DNA from: Candidatus Rifleibacteriota bacterium
GTDB lineage: Bacteria > Muiribacteriota > Ozemobacteria > Ozemobacterales > Ozemobacteraceae
Length of the DNA: 64,000 nt
Reading direction: 5' to 3'
Assembly (NCBI GenBank): GCA_018818125.1
Contig: JAHISQ010000115.1
Location: 79,085 to 143,084, forward strand
How positions within the stretch are numbered: position 1 is the first letter of the stretch; every line of letters begins with the position of its first letter. The position numbers and the translations under genes are program-made. Of this stretch, positions 51,110-59,844 are shown piece after piece. The notes under the pieces are model-generated. The model was not told where the DNA came from. It searched no databases and was given only the letters and a program-made list of their open reading frames with translations.

Positions 51110-53524
51110 ATGGATCCAGTAAAAGACCTATTTGATGAATTAAAATCGCCTGACCCGGCAATCAGATTTTCGGTTCTGTCACGAATCGAAGATATGACCT
51201 GGTCTAACGATCAGCGCGAAACTTTTCGCAAGCTTTTTACCCTGGAATTAGATCCAGGCATACGCTTCCACATGCAAAAAGTGCTGGCCAGGCTGGACAG
51301 ACTGGACAGCGGCGAAAAGAATCGTGGCACCCTCGACTCCATCAAAGAGCAGCTCAATAATCCGCAGCGCGACGAAATAAGCCTGGCTCTAATGCTGGAA
51401 TCGGTCAAACGTAACGAGGCAGAAGCTGTAGCTGCAAGTTTGCGGCAAGCAAACTGGCCAGGATTTTCACAGCAACTGCTGCCATCTGTTCTCAAGTTTT
51501 TAAAGAAGTATGGTTCCGTCAACGATACCGCTGACATCGAAAAACTTTGCCGGCATCATGACCCTCGTGTCCTCAGCTCTGCAATCGAAGCACTCGAAAA
51601 GCATAATCCCGATCGACTCAAGGATCTGATCGTACCACTGCTTATAAACAGCAATTTCGGTATCAGATCGCGGGCAGTAAGACTTCTGCACCGCTGGGAT
51701 CCATCAGAAGCACTGCGCCATTTCGAGTCAATGCTCTTCTCGAATCAGGAAACCGAAAAACAGGCAGCGCTTTACCAGGCTTTCTTCTTTCCGTTTCGAC
51801 AGATAGAAACTCTGATGCTGCGTTATATAAGCGTTGAAAGCGACCCGGAAATGATTAAAAAAGCCGGGTTGATATTTATGACCAACCCTGAACGCCACAT
51901 TCCTGCGCACCTGCTTGAGGTTCGCCAGGCCTGTGTCGGCGTCAGACAAAAACTTGTCGATGCAATATTAAAAGGGGTTCTACAATCCCTTTATCAAGCA
52001 AAGATAGTTAATGCCGCCCCAGAACAGATGCTGCAGGTTCTCGAAACGCATTTTAAAGAAAAGCGCATCAAACTTTTCATTGAACATCATGGCAACGCCC
52101 TCAAATCTCCAACAGCAGAAACCCGTCTGCAATCAGCGCTTAAACTTTCCGAGCTGGCCAGACGCGGAATTGACGAAGCACGACAGACGGTCGAAGCATA
52201 TCTTGCAAAAGAGCGCGATCTCGGTAACATCAAGAAAATCAGGTATTTTCTTGAATCAGGTCAGTTCGATCAACCTTTGCCCATCCAACCGACTCAATCA
52301 GCGAAGCCAGAACCGGCTCCTCTGCCGCCTCAGCCTGTTCTCGTTGCCGGTCAGACTGAAGAAAAAAAACCTGCTCTTCCCAGACAGCTGCCAGAATATT
52401 CGGCAAAAGAGCGCCAGACACTTTTTTCTTCGATAAGCAGCGAAAATTTTGAGCAATGCATGGCAATAATCAGGCCATTCTTCAAGGAACTCGGCATTAG
52501 CGAGCAGACGGCTGTTATCAAAAAAATAGAGAGATTTGGCAATCCGTCAGACTCTGAACTATTGACCGGCTGCCTGCAAAGCGATGAGCCAAGACTTCTT
52601 GAAGCAGCAATTGAAGCGTTAAGCGCCATTAATCCTGAAGCACTGCACCCATATCTGCCACAATTGATCAAACACCGTTTTGACGAGGTTAAACTTGCTG
52701 CTATCAAAGTTTTTTCGCTGTTTGACAAGAAACAGGCCATATCACTTGTAGAAAATATGCTGTTTTCGATCAAACCTGCGCAAAGACAAACTGCAATCTT
52801 CTGCCTTAGCAGTTTCGATTTCCACTCTGTCAGTCATATTCTCATCAGTGCCGTCAAAGCCGAGACTGACCCGGAAAACCTGCAGCAGATTTTTTCTATT
52901 CTCAGATCCAACGCTGATGAAGATATATTTTTCAAAATTTACGTCGATTACAAGGCATGCAAGACAACAAAACGTGAAGATTACGAACAACTCTGCCGCG
53001 AGCTTGCAGCAAAAGTAGCCGATGATGATCCGGGCAAAACAGTCGAAGCACTTTTTAAAGCAGGTGAAGACCTGGTTGCCGAAGAAGAGCGCAAAAAAAC
53101 TGAGCGAGCAGCCTATAAACTCGAAAAAATTCAAAAAATCAGACAAAACGTCGACAAAAGCACGGTTTTTGACGCTTCACTGATCAGATTTACGGCCGGC
53201 GCATACCTCATTGGCGCTGTACTGACAGCTATTATATGGTTTCTCTTTCTATCGCCATCGACAGCTCTGCCACCCGATAAGGTAACAAAAACCGCAACGG
53301 CCCGCAAAGTCATGGAAACCATTACCATCAAGGGAAGAGTCGTAGTTTCCGACAGCAGCAACCGCGCAATCAGTATAGAAACCGAACCAGGCAAACTCTA
53401 TAAAATGAGTCTACCAGACTCTTTTGGCAACATGCCCAAGCCTGGGTCAGGCTTTCAAGCACAGGTTAAAGCAGAGAAAGGCGCTTCTGGTGAGATTGCC
53501 GCCGAATTCCTGACCGCTTTCTGA
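51110..53524 (+). CDS. HEAT-repeat protein with C-terminal membrane helix
   Basis: The 804-residue protein is mostly HEAT repeats ('LLINSNFGIRSRAVRLLHRW', 'QLIKHRFDEVKLAAIKVFSL'), split by a Pro/Gln linker around 385-415 ('PIQPTQSAKPEPAPLPPQPV'). A charged helical stretch leads to one membrane helix (~695-715, 'YLIGAVLTAIIWFLFLS') and a ~75-residue outer domain ('MSLPDSFGNMPKPGSGFQAQ'), probably a small OB-like fold. The HEAT part should face the cytosol. It is 6 bp after the exported TPR gene and lacks a ribosome binding site. It is related in type, not proven in ancestry, to the HEAT protein at the left edge. Confidence 0.83.
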   Translation: MDPVKDLFDELKSPDPAIRFSVLSRIEDMTWSNDQRETFRKLFTLELDPGIRFHMQKVLARLDRLDSGEKNRGTLDSIKEQLNNPQRDEISLALMLESVKRNEAEAVAASLRQANWPGFSQQLLPSVLKFLKKYGSVNDTADIEKLCRHHDPRVLSSAIEALEKHNPDRLKDLIVPLLINSNFGIRSRAVRLLHRWDPSEALRHFESMLFSNQETEKQAALYQAFFFPFRQIETLMLRYISVESDPEMIKKAGLIFMTNPERHIPAHLLEVRQACVGVRQKLVDAILKGVLQSLYQAKIVNAAPEQMLQVLETHFKEKRIKLFIEHHGNALKSPTAETRLQSALKLSELARRGIDEARQTVEAYLAKERDLGNIKKIRYFLESGQFDQPLPIQPTQSAKPEPAPLPPQPVLVAGQTEEKKPALPRQLPEYSAKERQTLFSSISSENFEQCMAIIRPFFKELGISEQTAVIKKIERFGNPSDSELLTGCLQSDEPRLLEAAIEALSAINPEALHPYLPQLIKHRFDEVKLAAIKVFSLFDKKQAISLVENMLFSIKPAQRQTAIFCLSSFDFHSVSHILISAVKAETDPENLQQIFSILRSNADEDIFFKIYVDYKACKTTKREDYEQLCRELAAKVADDDPGKTVEALFKAGEDLVAEEERKKTERAAYKLEKIQKIRQNVDKSTVFDASLIRFTAGAYLIGAVLTAIIWFLFLSPSTALPPDKVTKTATARKVMETITIKGRVVVSDSSNRAISIETEPGKLYKMSLPDSFGNMPKPGSGFQAQVKAEKGASGEIAAEFLTAF

Positions 53525-53596
53525 TAAGACCCTGCCCAGGCAAGCACTATAAATTCGATATCTACGCAAGTACACTCCACTGTTAATACTGCAAGA

Positions 53597-53625
53597 TTGA
53601 CTTGTGCCAGAATTAGCTATATATT
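53597..53625 (+). promoter_or_regulatory. leaderless-type promoter of the STAS gene
   Basis: TTGACT (53597-53602), 17 nt, TATATT (53620-53625), then 6 nt to the ATG at 53632. The geometry is the same as at 47378-47413 and 55420-55455. No ribosome binding site precedes the ATG. Confidence 0.75.
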
Positions 53626-53631
53626 TAGCTC

Positions 53632-53982
53632 ATGAGCAACTTTACGATCAAAACTGAACAAAACGACAATTTTTTTATTGTGCGCTCGAATGGCTATCTT
53701 GACGAACATGGCGGGGCCATCGTGTTTAGTGCCGTCGACAAGGATTTGCCGGCTGAATGCACAAAAGTAATCCTTAACCTCAAAGAATCGCCAGTGATAA
53801 ATTCGCAGGGCATTGCTCAGATTATTGAACTCAGCGAAATAATTGTGGACGACAAAAGTGGCGAAGTGGCTTTTGTTGGCTTGAGTGACCTGACCTATGG
53901 CGTTTTCAAGATGGTTGGGCTGCTGCAGATGGGAAACCCCTACGACAGCGAAGCAGAAGCCATCGCAGCAATGCGCGATTAA
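53632..53982 (+). CDS. STAS-domain protein (anti-anti-sigma factor type)
   Basis: The 116-residue protein is a single STAS domain, the fold of SpoIIAA-like anti-anti-sigma factors, which bind kinase/anti-sigma partners in the cytosol. The 'SPVINSQGIAQIIELSEII' segment matches the conserved loop, with the phosphorylatable Ser near residue 58. Its length is normal for the family. No anti-sigma factor or sigma gene is adjacent. A flagellin-like gene follows 71 bp downstream. The ATG is predicted to be at the 5' end of the mRNA. Confidence 0.88.
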   Translation: MSNFTIKTEQNDNFFIVRSNGYLDEHGGAIVFSAVDKDLPAECTKVILNLKESPVINSQGIAQIIELSEIIVDDKSGEVAFVGLSDLTYGVFKMVGLLQMGNPYDSEAEAIAAMRD

Positions 53983-54053
53983 AAATTAGACGAAAAGACA
54001 AAAATAAGATATATTTATAGTAGGTACACAAAGAAAGACAAGGAGGTCTTACT

Positions 54054-54848
54054 GTGGTCATCAGAGCAACAAATCCAGACAGATTGCACAGCAATCTGAT
54101 TAAGAACGAAGAAGCAGCGAACAAAACCATCACGCGGCTTGCCACCGGCAAAAAGATAAACAAAGGTAGCGACGATCCGGCCGGACTGTCGATGGTAATG
54201 AGTCTTGAGTCACAAACAAGAGGTCTGCTCAAAGCAATTGGCAACCGCCAGGACGAGATATCTCTATTTCAAACCGCTGAAGGGGCGCTGAGCTCGACCG
54301 GCGACATGCTGCAACGCATGAATGAGTTGTCAGTTCAGGCCAGCAATGGCACGTTAACCAGCGAAGACCGTGGTAACATCCAGTTAGAAATTGATCAGCT
54401 CAAAAGTCAGATCAATCAGACCGCCAATAATACTGTCTACAACGAGAAAAAACTGCTTGACGGCAATTTAAGCATTGAACTTCAGGGCGGCAAAACCATG
54501 GCTTTGCCGGCAGCAACTGCAGAAGCGCTGGGGGTAAGCTCACTTGATCTTACCACCTCAGAAAGCGCATCTCAGGCAATTGGACAGGTAAGTCAGGCAA
54601 TCAAAAACGTTTCTTCACAACGCAGCTCTCTTGGTGCCACAATTAACGCGATAAGCTCTCAGACAGCATCTCTGCAAAATGAGTTTATCAACACTACTTC
54701 AGCTCAATCACGCATTGAAGATACGGATATGGCTGCAGAACTGATAAATATGAGCCTGCAGGATCTACAATCTAAAACCGCCCTTAAGGCGTTCAAAATG
54801 CAGAATGATAACCGTGCAAATGTTCTCGGACTGATCGGTGGCAGCTAA
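54054..54848 (+). CDS. minimal flagellin (D0/D1 only)
   Basis: The 264-residue protein starts at GTG, with AAGGAGG 7 nt upstream. Conserved flagellin N-terminal features are present: 'SNLIKNEEAANKTITRLATG', 'KINKGSDDPAGLSMVMS', 'RMNELSVQASNGTLTSEDRG'. The C-terminal helix is also present ('SRIEDTDMAAELINMSL', 'ALKAFKMQNDNRANVLGLIG'). There is almost no central variable domain, so the surface-exposed part of the filament is missing. No other flagellar gene is in the window, so it may be an orphan, a minor flagellin or a flagellin-like protein. The N-terminus 'VIRATNPDRLHSN' differs from the typical 'MRINHN'. Confidence 0.9.
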   Translation: MVIRATNPDRLHSNLIKNEEAANKTITRLATGKKINKGSDDPAGLSMVMSLESQTRGLLKAIGNRQDEISLFQTAEGALSSTGDMLQRMNELSVQASNGTLTSEDRGNIQLEIDQLKSQINQTANNTVYNEKKLLDGNLSIELQGGKTMALPAATAEALGVSSLDLTTSESASQAIGQVSQAIKNVSSQRSSLGATINAISSQTASLQNEFINTTSAQSRIEDTDMAAELINMSLQDLQSKTALKAFKMQNDNRANVLGLIGGS

Positions 54849-54868
54849 GCCTGAGACGCAATAAGCAG

Positions 54869-55345
54869 TTAAAGCGATAACGGTTTAAATTCAGGCTGAA
54901 ACTTGAGGGGACGGCTCTGAATAGCAGTCTTCACTTGTTCGATAGTCTTGCCATGACCCATTGCCGAAAAAGTGCCATCGCTCTCAACCGGCCAGCTGCC
55001 CTGCGGCGAGTTAAAGACTTCATAATGGCCCTCGACGCTACGCAAAAACAGCAGGTAACTTTTGCCTTCGGCAAATTCGACATTGTCTTCAATACCACGC
55101 CAGGTCTTAATTTTAAGTTTCTCACCGACAGCAATTTCGCCCTTGAGACACTCTTTTATCTCGAAAAGGTTGGCCATGACTTCAGTGCCGTCTGGCTGTT
55201 TTCCGGTTAACTTAACTCCGACAATAGAGCCGGTCACGACCATATCAGCGCCATGTGACAATTGCTCCAGACTCATAGTTTCGATCATGGCGTAGCCTCC
55301 TGCAGTTAACAACACCAGACTAAGCGTCAATATCAGATTTTTCAT
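54869..55345 (-). CDS. exported small protein of unknown function
   Basis: I start this 158-residue protein at the ATG at 55343-55345, with GGAGG 5 nt upstream and a clean signal peptide ('MKNLILTLSLVLLTAGGYA'). The mature part ('MSLEQLSHGADMVVTGSIVG', then 'FEIKECLKGEIAVGEKLKIK') has the pattern of a widespread secreted OB-like domain ('leeL...aD.iv.G.v') for which I know no function. It is divergent from the PilX-like gene, and a 17-bp palindrome lies in its upstream region. Confidence 0.75.
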   Translation of the reverse strand: MKNLILTLSLVLLTAGGYAMIETMSLEQLSHGADMVVTGSIVGVKLTGKQPDGTEVMANLFEIKECLKGEIAVGEKLKIKTWRGIEDNVEFAEGKSYLLFLRSVEGHYEVFNSPQGSWPVESDGTFSAMGHGKTIEQVKTAIQSRPLKFQPEFKPLSL

Positions 55346-55377
55346 GCTTTCCTCCACGCGACTCATAAGGTCCTTCA

Positions 55378-55394
55378 TTACAATGACATTGTAA
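55378..55394. promoter_or_regulatory. operator-like palindrome
   Basis: TTACAATG-A-CATTGTAA is an exact 8-bp inverted repeat around one base. It overlaps possible minus-strand -10 boxes (TACAAT, TGTAAT) of the 54869 gene and lies 25 bp before the -35 of the divergent PilX-like gene. It could be a repressor site controlling both. Confidence 0.55.
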
Positions 55395-55419
55395 CAGGTT
55401 TTTCGTTTCGGTAAAAGCG

Positions 55420-55448
55420 TTGACAATCGTGCCCGGGATTGAGATTAT
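55420..55448 (+). promoter_or_regulatory. leaderless-type promoter of the third pilin block
   Basis: TTGACA (55420-55425), 17 nt, GATTAT (55443-55448), then 6 nt to the ATG at 55455. No ribosome binding site is visible. Confidence 0.7.
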
Positions 55449-55454
55449 TCTATT

Positions 55455-57566
55455 ATGGATTTATCCGCGATCAGCAATTCAATCAGGTCAGCCCGACAGG
55501 GCTTCGCCATAATGTTTGCTGTCATTATCGGCACCGTCATGCTGATACTGGCGGTATCACTGTATACATTTGTTGGTCACCAACACAGTGGAATCCAGAC
55601 CATAGTACATGGCGAAATCGCCCATTTTCTCGCCGAAGCTGGCATAAACAGCAGCATAGGCTCGGTGCGCGAAGCGGTTACAAAAATCATGTCAGGCAAT
55701 TCCGGTAATCAGCGTCTCAATAATTTGCTGCTAAAACCAGGGTCCTTAGAAGATGTCTGTATAAATGACATGCTCGACACCTCCTGGAACAGTGATCTCG
55801 AAAAATTTTCGCGAGAAATTGACGAAGAAGCTTCAATCAAGGTTGATGTCTGGCTAAGAGATTTTACAGCCAGCGAAAACGAGCCATCAAGCTGGGCTGA
55901 CCCCATTGCCAAAGATGGTTATCTGGTAATCGAATCGACTGGAACGTTTAAAGGCACAAAGCGGGTAATCTCGATCAAGCGGCAGGTCAGGGTCGGCAAT
56001 ATCGCCCCCGCCTGGTTGAGTAAATTCAGTCTATTTGTGACCGACGCAGCAAGAAACGGCGAAGGCAGTTTCAACCTGATTCGCAATGATTATCGCGGCA
56101 TGATAACCGACGGACCCAAGCCGCTTATCGTTTACAACCATGCCACACCTGACGCTCCAATCGAATCCGGAAATATCAGCGATATTTTACGTGGCGAAAA
56201 AGAAGCCGCAATCTGGCAGACCCGTGGCTGGATCTGGTTAGGTGGACGCCGGTCAAGGCTTAATCTTTGCTCCGGTGCCGGCGATCTCGGTGAGATATTT
56301 CATTTCTACGACGTCAGTAACCCCAACGTTTTTTCGCCAGTAAAGTTTTCAACGCCGGCAACAGCACTGTCGGGAGCATTTTCGTCCTCATTGCTTATCC
56401 CATGGGATAAGAGCTCTTCCTCAGTTCGCCAGGTTGGCTACAGCTTTGGGCACAGCTTCGTGCTCGATGGCTTTCATGACCGCAGCAGCCGCAAGGAAAC
56501 TGATGCAATGTATGAAGGCAACATTCTATCGACAGGCGAAAAGAGTATTTTTTCCTCTAAGTCTTCGATTCTGCATCTTTACGGTGACGCGCGCAAGGGC
56601 TATCAGTCCCGCACAAGAGTGTTCGGCCAAGTCTACACTGCCTTTCCGCGTTATGCCAACCTCGAAATTAAGCCTGATGAACCCGATGTTGAAGCAATGT
56701 TTGCCGCCGCCAATCCGCCGCCGCTCTACCTTTTGCCCTCAATCTCCGAGCGCGACTATAACAATTCTATCATCATCCATGACATCATGAGTCGCCAGCT
56801 TGGCGGCCCACTCCTGCAGACTGGAATGTTGTGGCGGAACTACAGCGAATACGCTCAGCTGATGAGCCGAATCAGCGAGTTGCCTTATGTCGAATCCTAT
56901 AACAGCATGCAGGATGTCTACGACAACAAAGCGGCCAGAACTTTTCCGTCTGACTCTGCTATTCTTCGTCAGGACACCGGCGCAAGCACTTCGATAGAAC
57001 GTGACCAGCACGTGTTTTTCAAAGGTCGACCGAATCCTGATCGGCTGATGCAGTTATTTTCCGATCGAGTGCATATAGAAGTTGATTCTATCAGCGAGTT
57101 CTGGGAAAGATTTCTGAACGAACGCGACGAACTCGAGTTAAATGCCATTGTCAGCATTAAAAATTCGCGCATGCTGGACATGCAAATTCCGGCACCAGGA
57201 AAGCCGCAACCGCTGATCGTTAAAGGCGGTGGCATGGTAATCCTCGAGCAGGGCAATCTTGTCATGCGGGGTGTCAGCTGCTCTTCCCCTGGAGAAACGC
57301 TAACCGTAGTCATGGCTGGCAACGGTTCGGTAAGCTTTTCTTCAACCCAGTCCAATCATGTAAACATTGTGGCACCTGACGCAGAGTTAGCTTATGGCTC
57401 AAAATTCGACATGTTCGGGTCGCTATGTGTCGGTTCAATATATGCCGATCACCGCTTTCAGGGTGGCGTTTTGCGCTTCAGACCAGGACAGGATCCAACA
57501 AACCCCGGATATGACAGATTTTACAAGGTTTTTATTGATCCGAAGGATTCATTCTGGAATGAATAA
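55455..57566 (+). CDS. large PilX/GspK-like pilus-associated protein, paralogue 2
   Basis: The 703-residue product has a PilX-like start ('ARQGFAIMFAVIIGTVMLIL') followed by 'GEIAHFLAEAGINSS', the region where pilin-like proteins join the fibre. It shares its plan with the 745-residue protein at 34681: 'LSKFSLFVTDAA' near residue 190, then a C-terminal beta-helix-like part with 'GGMVILEQGNLVMRG' and 'GETLTVVMAGNGSVSF'. It is predicted to be read from a leaderless mRNA. Its last bases overlap the next prepilin gene by 8 nt. It probably belongs to a minor-pilin tip complex. Confidence 0.82.
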   Translation: MDLSAISNSIRSARQGFAIMFAVIIGTVMLILAVSLYTFVGHQHSGIQTIVHGEIAHFLAEAGINSSIGSVREAVTKIMSGNSGNQRLNNLLLKPGSLEDVCINDMLDTSWNSDLEKFSREIDEEASIKVDVWLRDFTASENEPSSWADPIAKDGYLVIESTGTFKGTKRVISIKRQVRVGNIAPAWLSKFSLFVTDAARNGEGSFNLIRNDYRGMITDGPKPLIVYNHATPDAPIESGNISDILRGEKEAAIWQTRGWIWLGGRRSRLNLCSGAGDLGEIFHFYDVSNPNVFSPVKFSTPATALSGAFSSSLLIPWDKSSSSVRQVGYSFGHSFVLDGFHDRSSRKETDAMYEGNILSTGEKSIFSSKSSILHLYGDARKGYQSRTRVFGQVYTAFPRYANLEIKPDEPDVEAMFAAANPPPLYLLPSISERDYNNSIIIHDIMSRQLGGPLLQTGMLWRNYSEYAQLMSRISELPYVESYNSMQDVYDNKAARTFPSDSAILRQDTGASTSIERDQHVFFKGRPNPDRLMQLFSDRVHIEVDSISEFWERFLNERDELELNAIVSIKNSRMLDMQIPAPGKPQPLIVKGGGMVILEQGNLVMRGVSCSSPGETLTVVMAGNGSVSFSSTQSNHVNIVAPDAELAYGSKFDMFGSLCVGSIYADHRFQGGVLRFRPGQDPTNPGYDRFYKVFIDPKDSFWNE

Positions 57567-58002
57567 CACTCAGCGCCACGGCCTATCAATGATCGAAATC
57601 ACCATTTCAATCGGCATTCTCGCTTTGATCATGCTGCCGGTATTCATGACCTTCTCGACCGGAAACCGCAACATGCAGCTGACAGAAGCTGAATTCAGAG
57701 CACACACAGCCGCTCTTGAGCTAATGGAACAAACGATTTCACTGCCCTTCAAGCAGATAAAAACCGGTGAATACGATGACCGCGAAATTAAAGACGGGCA
57801 ACCCTTTGCACAGGGGCCAGCTCTCTTCAAAATCACTCAAACCGACAATCTCTGGCGCGAACTGAAAGTAGAAGACATCAAACGTGACAACAAGATTGTT
57901 TTCAAAAAAGTCACAGTTACTATAAAATTTGCGGCGGCGCCAAACTCAGATCGCATCCGCGAATTCTTCATGAAAACCCTGGTGGCCAATGAAAATCTTT
58001 AA
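57559..58002 (+). CDS. prepilin-like protein
   Basis: I start this 147-residue protein at the ATG at 57559; the frame is open further upstream but overlaps the PilX-like gene. The leader 'MNNTQRHG' is followed by 'LSMIEITISIGILALIMLPV', with cleavage after Gly and Glu5 present. The mature part ('AEFRAHTAALELMEQTISLP') resembles GspI/PilV. It overlaps its neighbours by 8 and 14 nt. Confidence 0.87.
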   Translation: MNNTQRHGLSMIEITISIGILALIMLPVFMTFSTGNRNMQLTEAEFRAHTAALELMEQTISLPFKQIKTGEYDDREIKDGQPFAQGPALFKITQTDNLWRELKVEDIKRDNKIVFKKVTVTIKFAAAPNSDRIREFFMKTLVANENL

Positions 58003-58573
58003 AATGCGCAAGGGCTTTACACTCGTCGAGATTATCATAGTCTGCGGCATTGCCACTGTTTTTTTAGGCACAGCTATCATGCTGTTCACCAATTTCCGCC
58101 GCGGTTATTCGCGGAGCGAGGGCACAGCAATCCTGATGCAGGAAGGCGCACTATTTGTCGCACGGTTACGCACGGACCTCAACAACGCTGTCTTGATACC
58201 AGATTCTCCCGGTGGCTCGTCGACACAACTCAATGCTGGGACAGACAGTCTTAACTTCATGGTTTACAACAGCCACGATGCGAAAGCTCAACCGGTAGTT
58301 TATCGTTACCTGGCTTCTGATATTGGCGGGAGTCTCTTTCGCCGCGAAGGCACCGACAACGAACGCGAGTTGATCAAAGGGCACGTTGCTTCACTCACCT
58401 GGCAAACAAATCTTGAACGCTTTATCGTGCCGGGCAGCACCAGTTCCGGCACTATGCGTCTGAGTATCGGGCTTGACATACAATTGAGGATAAAATCGGG
58501 CAGCGAAAAACCTTTTGCGCTCAAGACCTCGATTTTTCCAGCCCGCCTTAACCGCCAACTCAATAACCCCTGA
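57989..58573 (+). CDS. prepilin-like protein (GspJ-like)
   Basis: The 194-residue product has a classic leader, 'MKIFKMRKG|FTLVEIIIVCGIATVF', with Gly before the cut and Glu5. The mature part 'GALFVARLRTDLNNAVLIPD' and later 'LRLSIGLDIQLRIKSG'-like strands fit a GspJ-type minor pseudopilin. It overlaps the preceding prepilin by 14 nt and ends 68 bp before the metallopeptidase gene. Confidence 0.88.
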   Translation: MKIFKMRKGFTLVEIIIVCGIATVFLGTAIMLFTNFRRGYSRSEGTAILMQEGALFVARLRTDLNNAVLIPDSPGGSSTQLNAGTDSLNFMVYNSHDAKAQPVVYRYLASDIGGSLFRREGTDNERELIKGHVASLTWQTNLERFIVPGSTSSGTMRLSIGLDIQLRIKSGSEKPFALKTSIFPARLNRQLNNP

Positions 58574-58604
58574 TTTTAATGCAACAAAATGCCTGAAAAT
58601 TTCG

Positions 58605-58641
58605 TATAATTACTTAGGTATATGTACAGGGGGAGGTTTTT
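58605..58641 (+). promoter_or_regulatory. -10 box and ribosome binding site of the metallopeptidase gene
   Basis: A perfect TATAAT (58605-58610) precedes a short leader with GGGGGAGG (58630-58637) just before the ATG at 58642. No good -35 is seen, so the gene may also be read from the pilin operon. Confidence 0.6.
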
Positions 58642-59826
58642 ATGAGACACAAATGGCTGATTTTGTTGAGCATGCTTGCTTTTATCGCAGGCGCGCCACT
58701 ATACGCACAAAGCGGCAGCTATCTTGACACTATATATAAAGCAGATGAAAAGGGCACATCAGCCATGACTGATTGCCCCCTGAGCAATCCCACAACCGTC
58801 GGCACCGACGAACCAACCGACGTTGTCGATGTACCAGAACCAATTGGTGACCCGGCGCAGCAAAAAGCGCTCGAACGCCTGCAGAATATGATCAACCAGA
58901 TCATGCGCATCATAGGCGGCAAAATGTGCGGCAGCAGAATCATCATTGTGGTCATCCCCTGCGAAAGAATCATTCCCAAACCCACACCAACTCCCGCGCC
59001 TAAACCCGTGCCGACTCCTACGCCAGCACCAAAACCAGCACCACAGGTTGATCCCAAGCCAACTCCAACTCCCACCCCCACACCCAAACCAACTCCTACT
59101 CCAACACCTACGCCAACTCCCAAACCTGAGCCCACACCGCAGCCTGCTCCCACTCCTGCACCTAAACCGGAACCAACTCCCCAACCCGCAACTGACAGCA
59201 AAGAAGCTGTCCGCGACGCGATCAAGACTAAATACGGCATCAGTGCCATTGCCGGCCAAAATCAGGACTGGAGCGAAAATCAGCTGCGTGCGGCGGATGA
59301 AGCCTTTGCCTCACTGCCAACATCATTCCGCAGATGTACCGACACTGTTTATCGCGATGGCCCACCCTATGACCCAAGAATACCACCCAGTGCTGCAGCC
59401 TATGTTATCGTTCCTCAGCACAAGGTTCACATGCTCGATCTGAGCGCCCAAATGACTCAGGGAGCCTATAACTCAATGATGGCCGCATACGGACGAGCGC
59501 CAACCCAGGCTGAGCAGATGGCCTATCTCAAACATAATTACAAACGAACTCTCGTGCACGAAATGACTCACTGCTTCCAGAACTCTTATCCACAGGTAGC
59601 GCAGAACTGGAGCCGCACATTCTGGCCCAACGGACGCCTGACAGGCCAGTGCCCAACCGGATACGGCCGCACCCAACCAGTAGAAGACATGGCTGAATCA
59701 GTCGCCACCTACTGGACTGGTGGTTCCATAAAGAACGGCGTTTTCGTTTCAAAAAGCGGTGCCACAATGGATCTCGAACGCTACAACTTCATCAAAAAAT
59801 ACATAATGGATGGCAAAGAATATTGA
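58642..59826 (+). CDS. exported HExxH metallopeptidase with Pro-Thr linker
   Basis: This 394-residue protein has a Sec signal peptide ending near 'YAQ'. An N-terminal region (24-110) has '[15 protein letters not shown]', shared with the next gene. A 70-residue Pro/Thr/Lys linker (~113-183) separates it from a peptidase-like domain (~187-394). That domain has HEMTH at 306-310 ('[17 protein letters not shown]'), with the catalytic Glu between two His ligands. A likely third ligand, E352, lies in '[13 protein letters not shown]', as in zinc peptidases of gluzincin type. It ends '[12 protein letters not shown]', the same tail as the paralogue downstream. It is probably secreted or at the surface. 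I do not recognise the substrate. Confidence 0.85.
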   Translation: MRHKWLILLSMLAFIAGAPLYAQSGSYLDTIYKADEKGTSAMTDCPLSNPTTVGTDEPTDVVDVPEPIGDPAQQKALERLQNMINQIMRIIGGKMCGSRIIIVVIPCERIIPKPTPTPAPKPVPTPTPAPKPAPQVDPKPTPTPTPTPKPTPTPTPTPTPKPEPTPQPAPTPAPKPEPTPQPATDSKEAVRDAIKTKYGISAIAGQNQDWSENQLRAADEAFASLPTSFRRCTDTVYRDGPPYDPRIPPSAAAYVIVPQHKVHMLDLSAQMTQGAYNSMMAAYGRAPTQAEQMAYLKHNYKRTLVHEMTHCFQNSYPQVAQNWSRTFWPNGRLTGQCPTGYGRTQPVEDMAESVATYWTGGSIKNGVFVSKSGATMDLERYNFIKKYIMDGKEY

Positions 59827-59844
59827 GCCGAAAGGATTGCGCCA

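Noticed and set aside
58719..59249. Minus-strand ORF with Gly-Val-Gly repeats
   Set aside because: It is the antisense reading of the Pro-Thr linker in the metallopeptidase gene; the repeat comes from the linker, not a separate protein.
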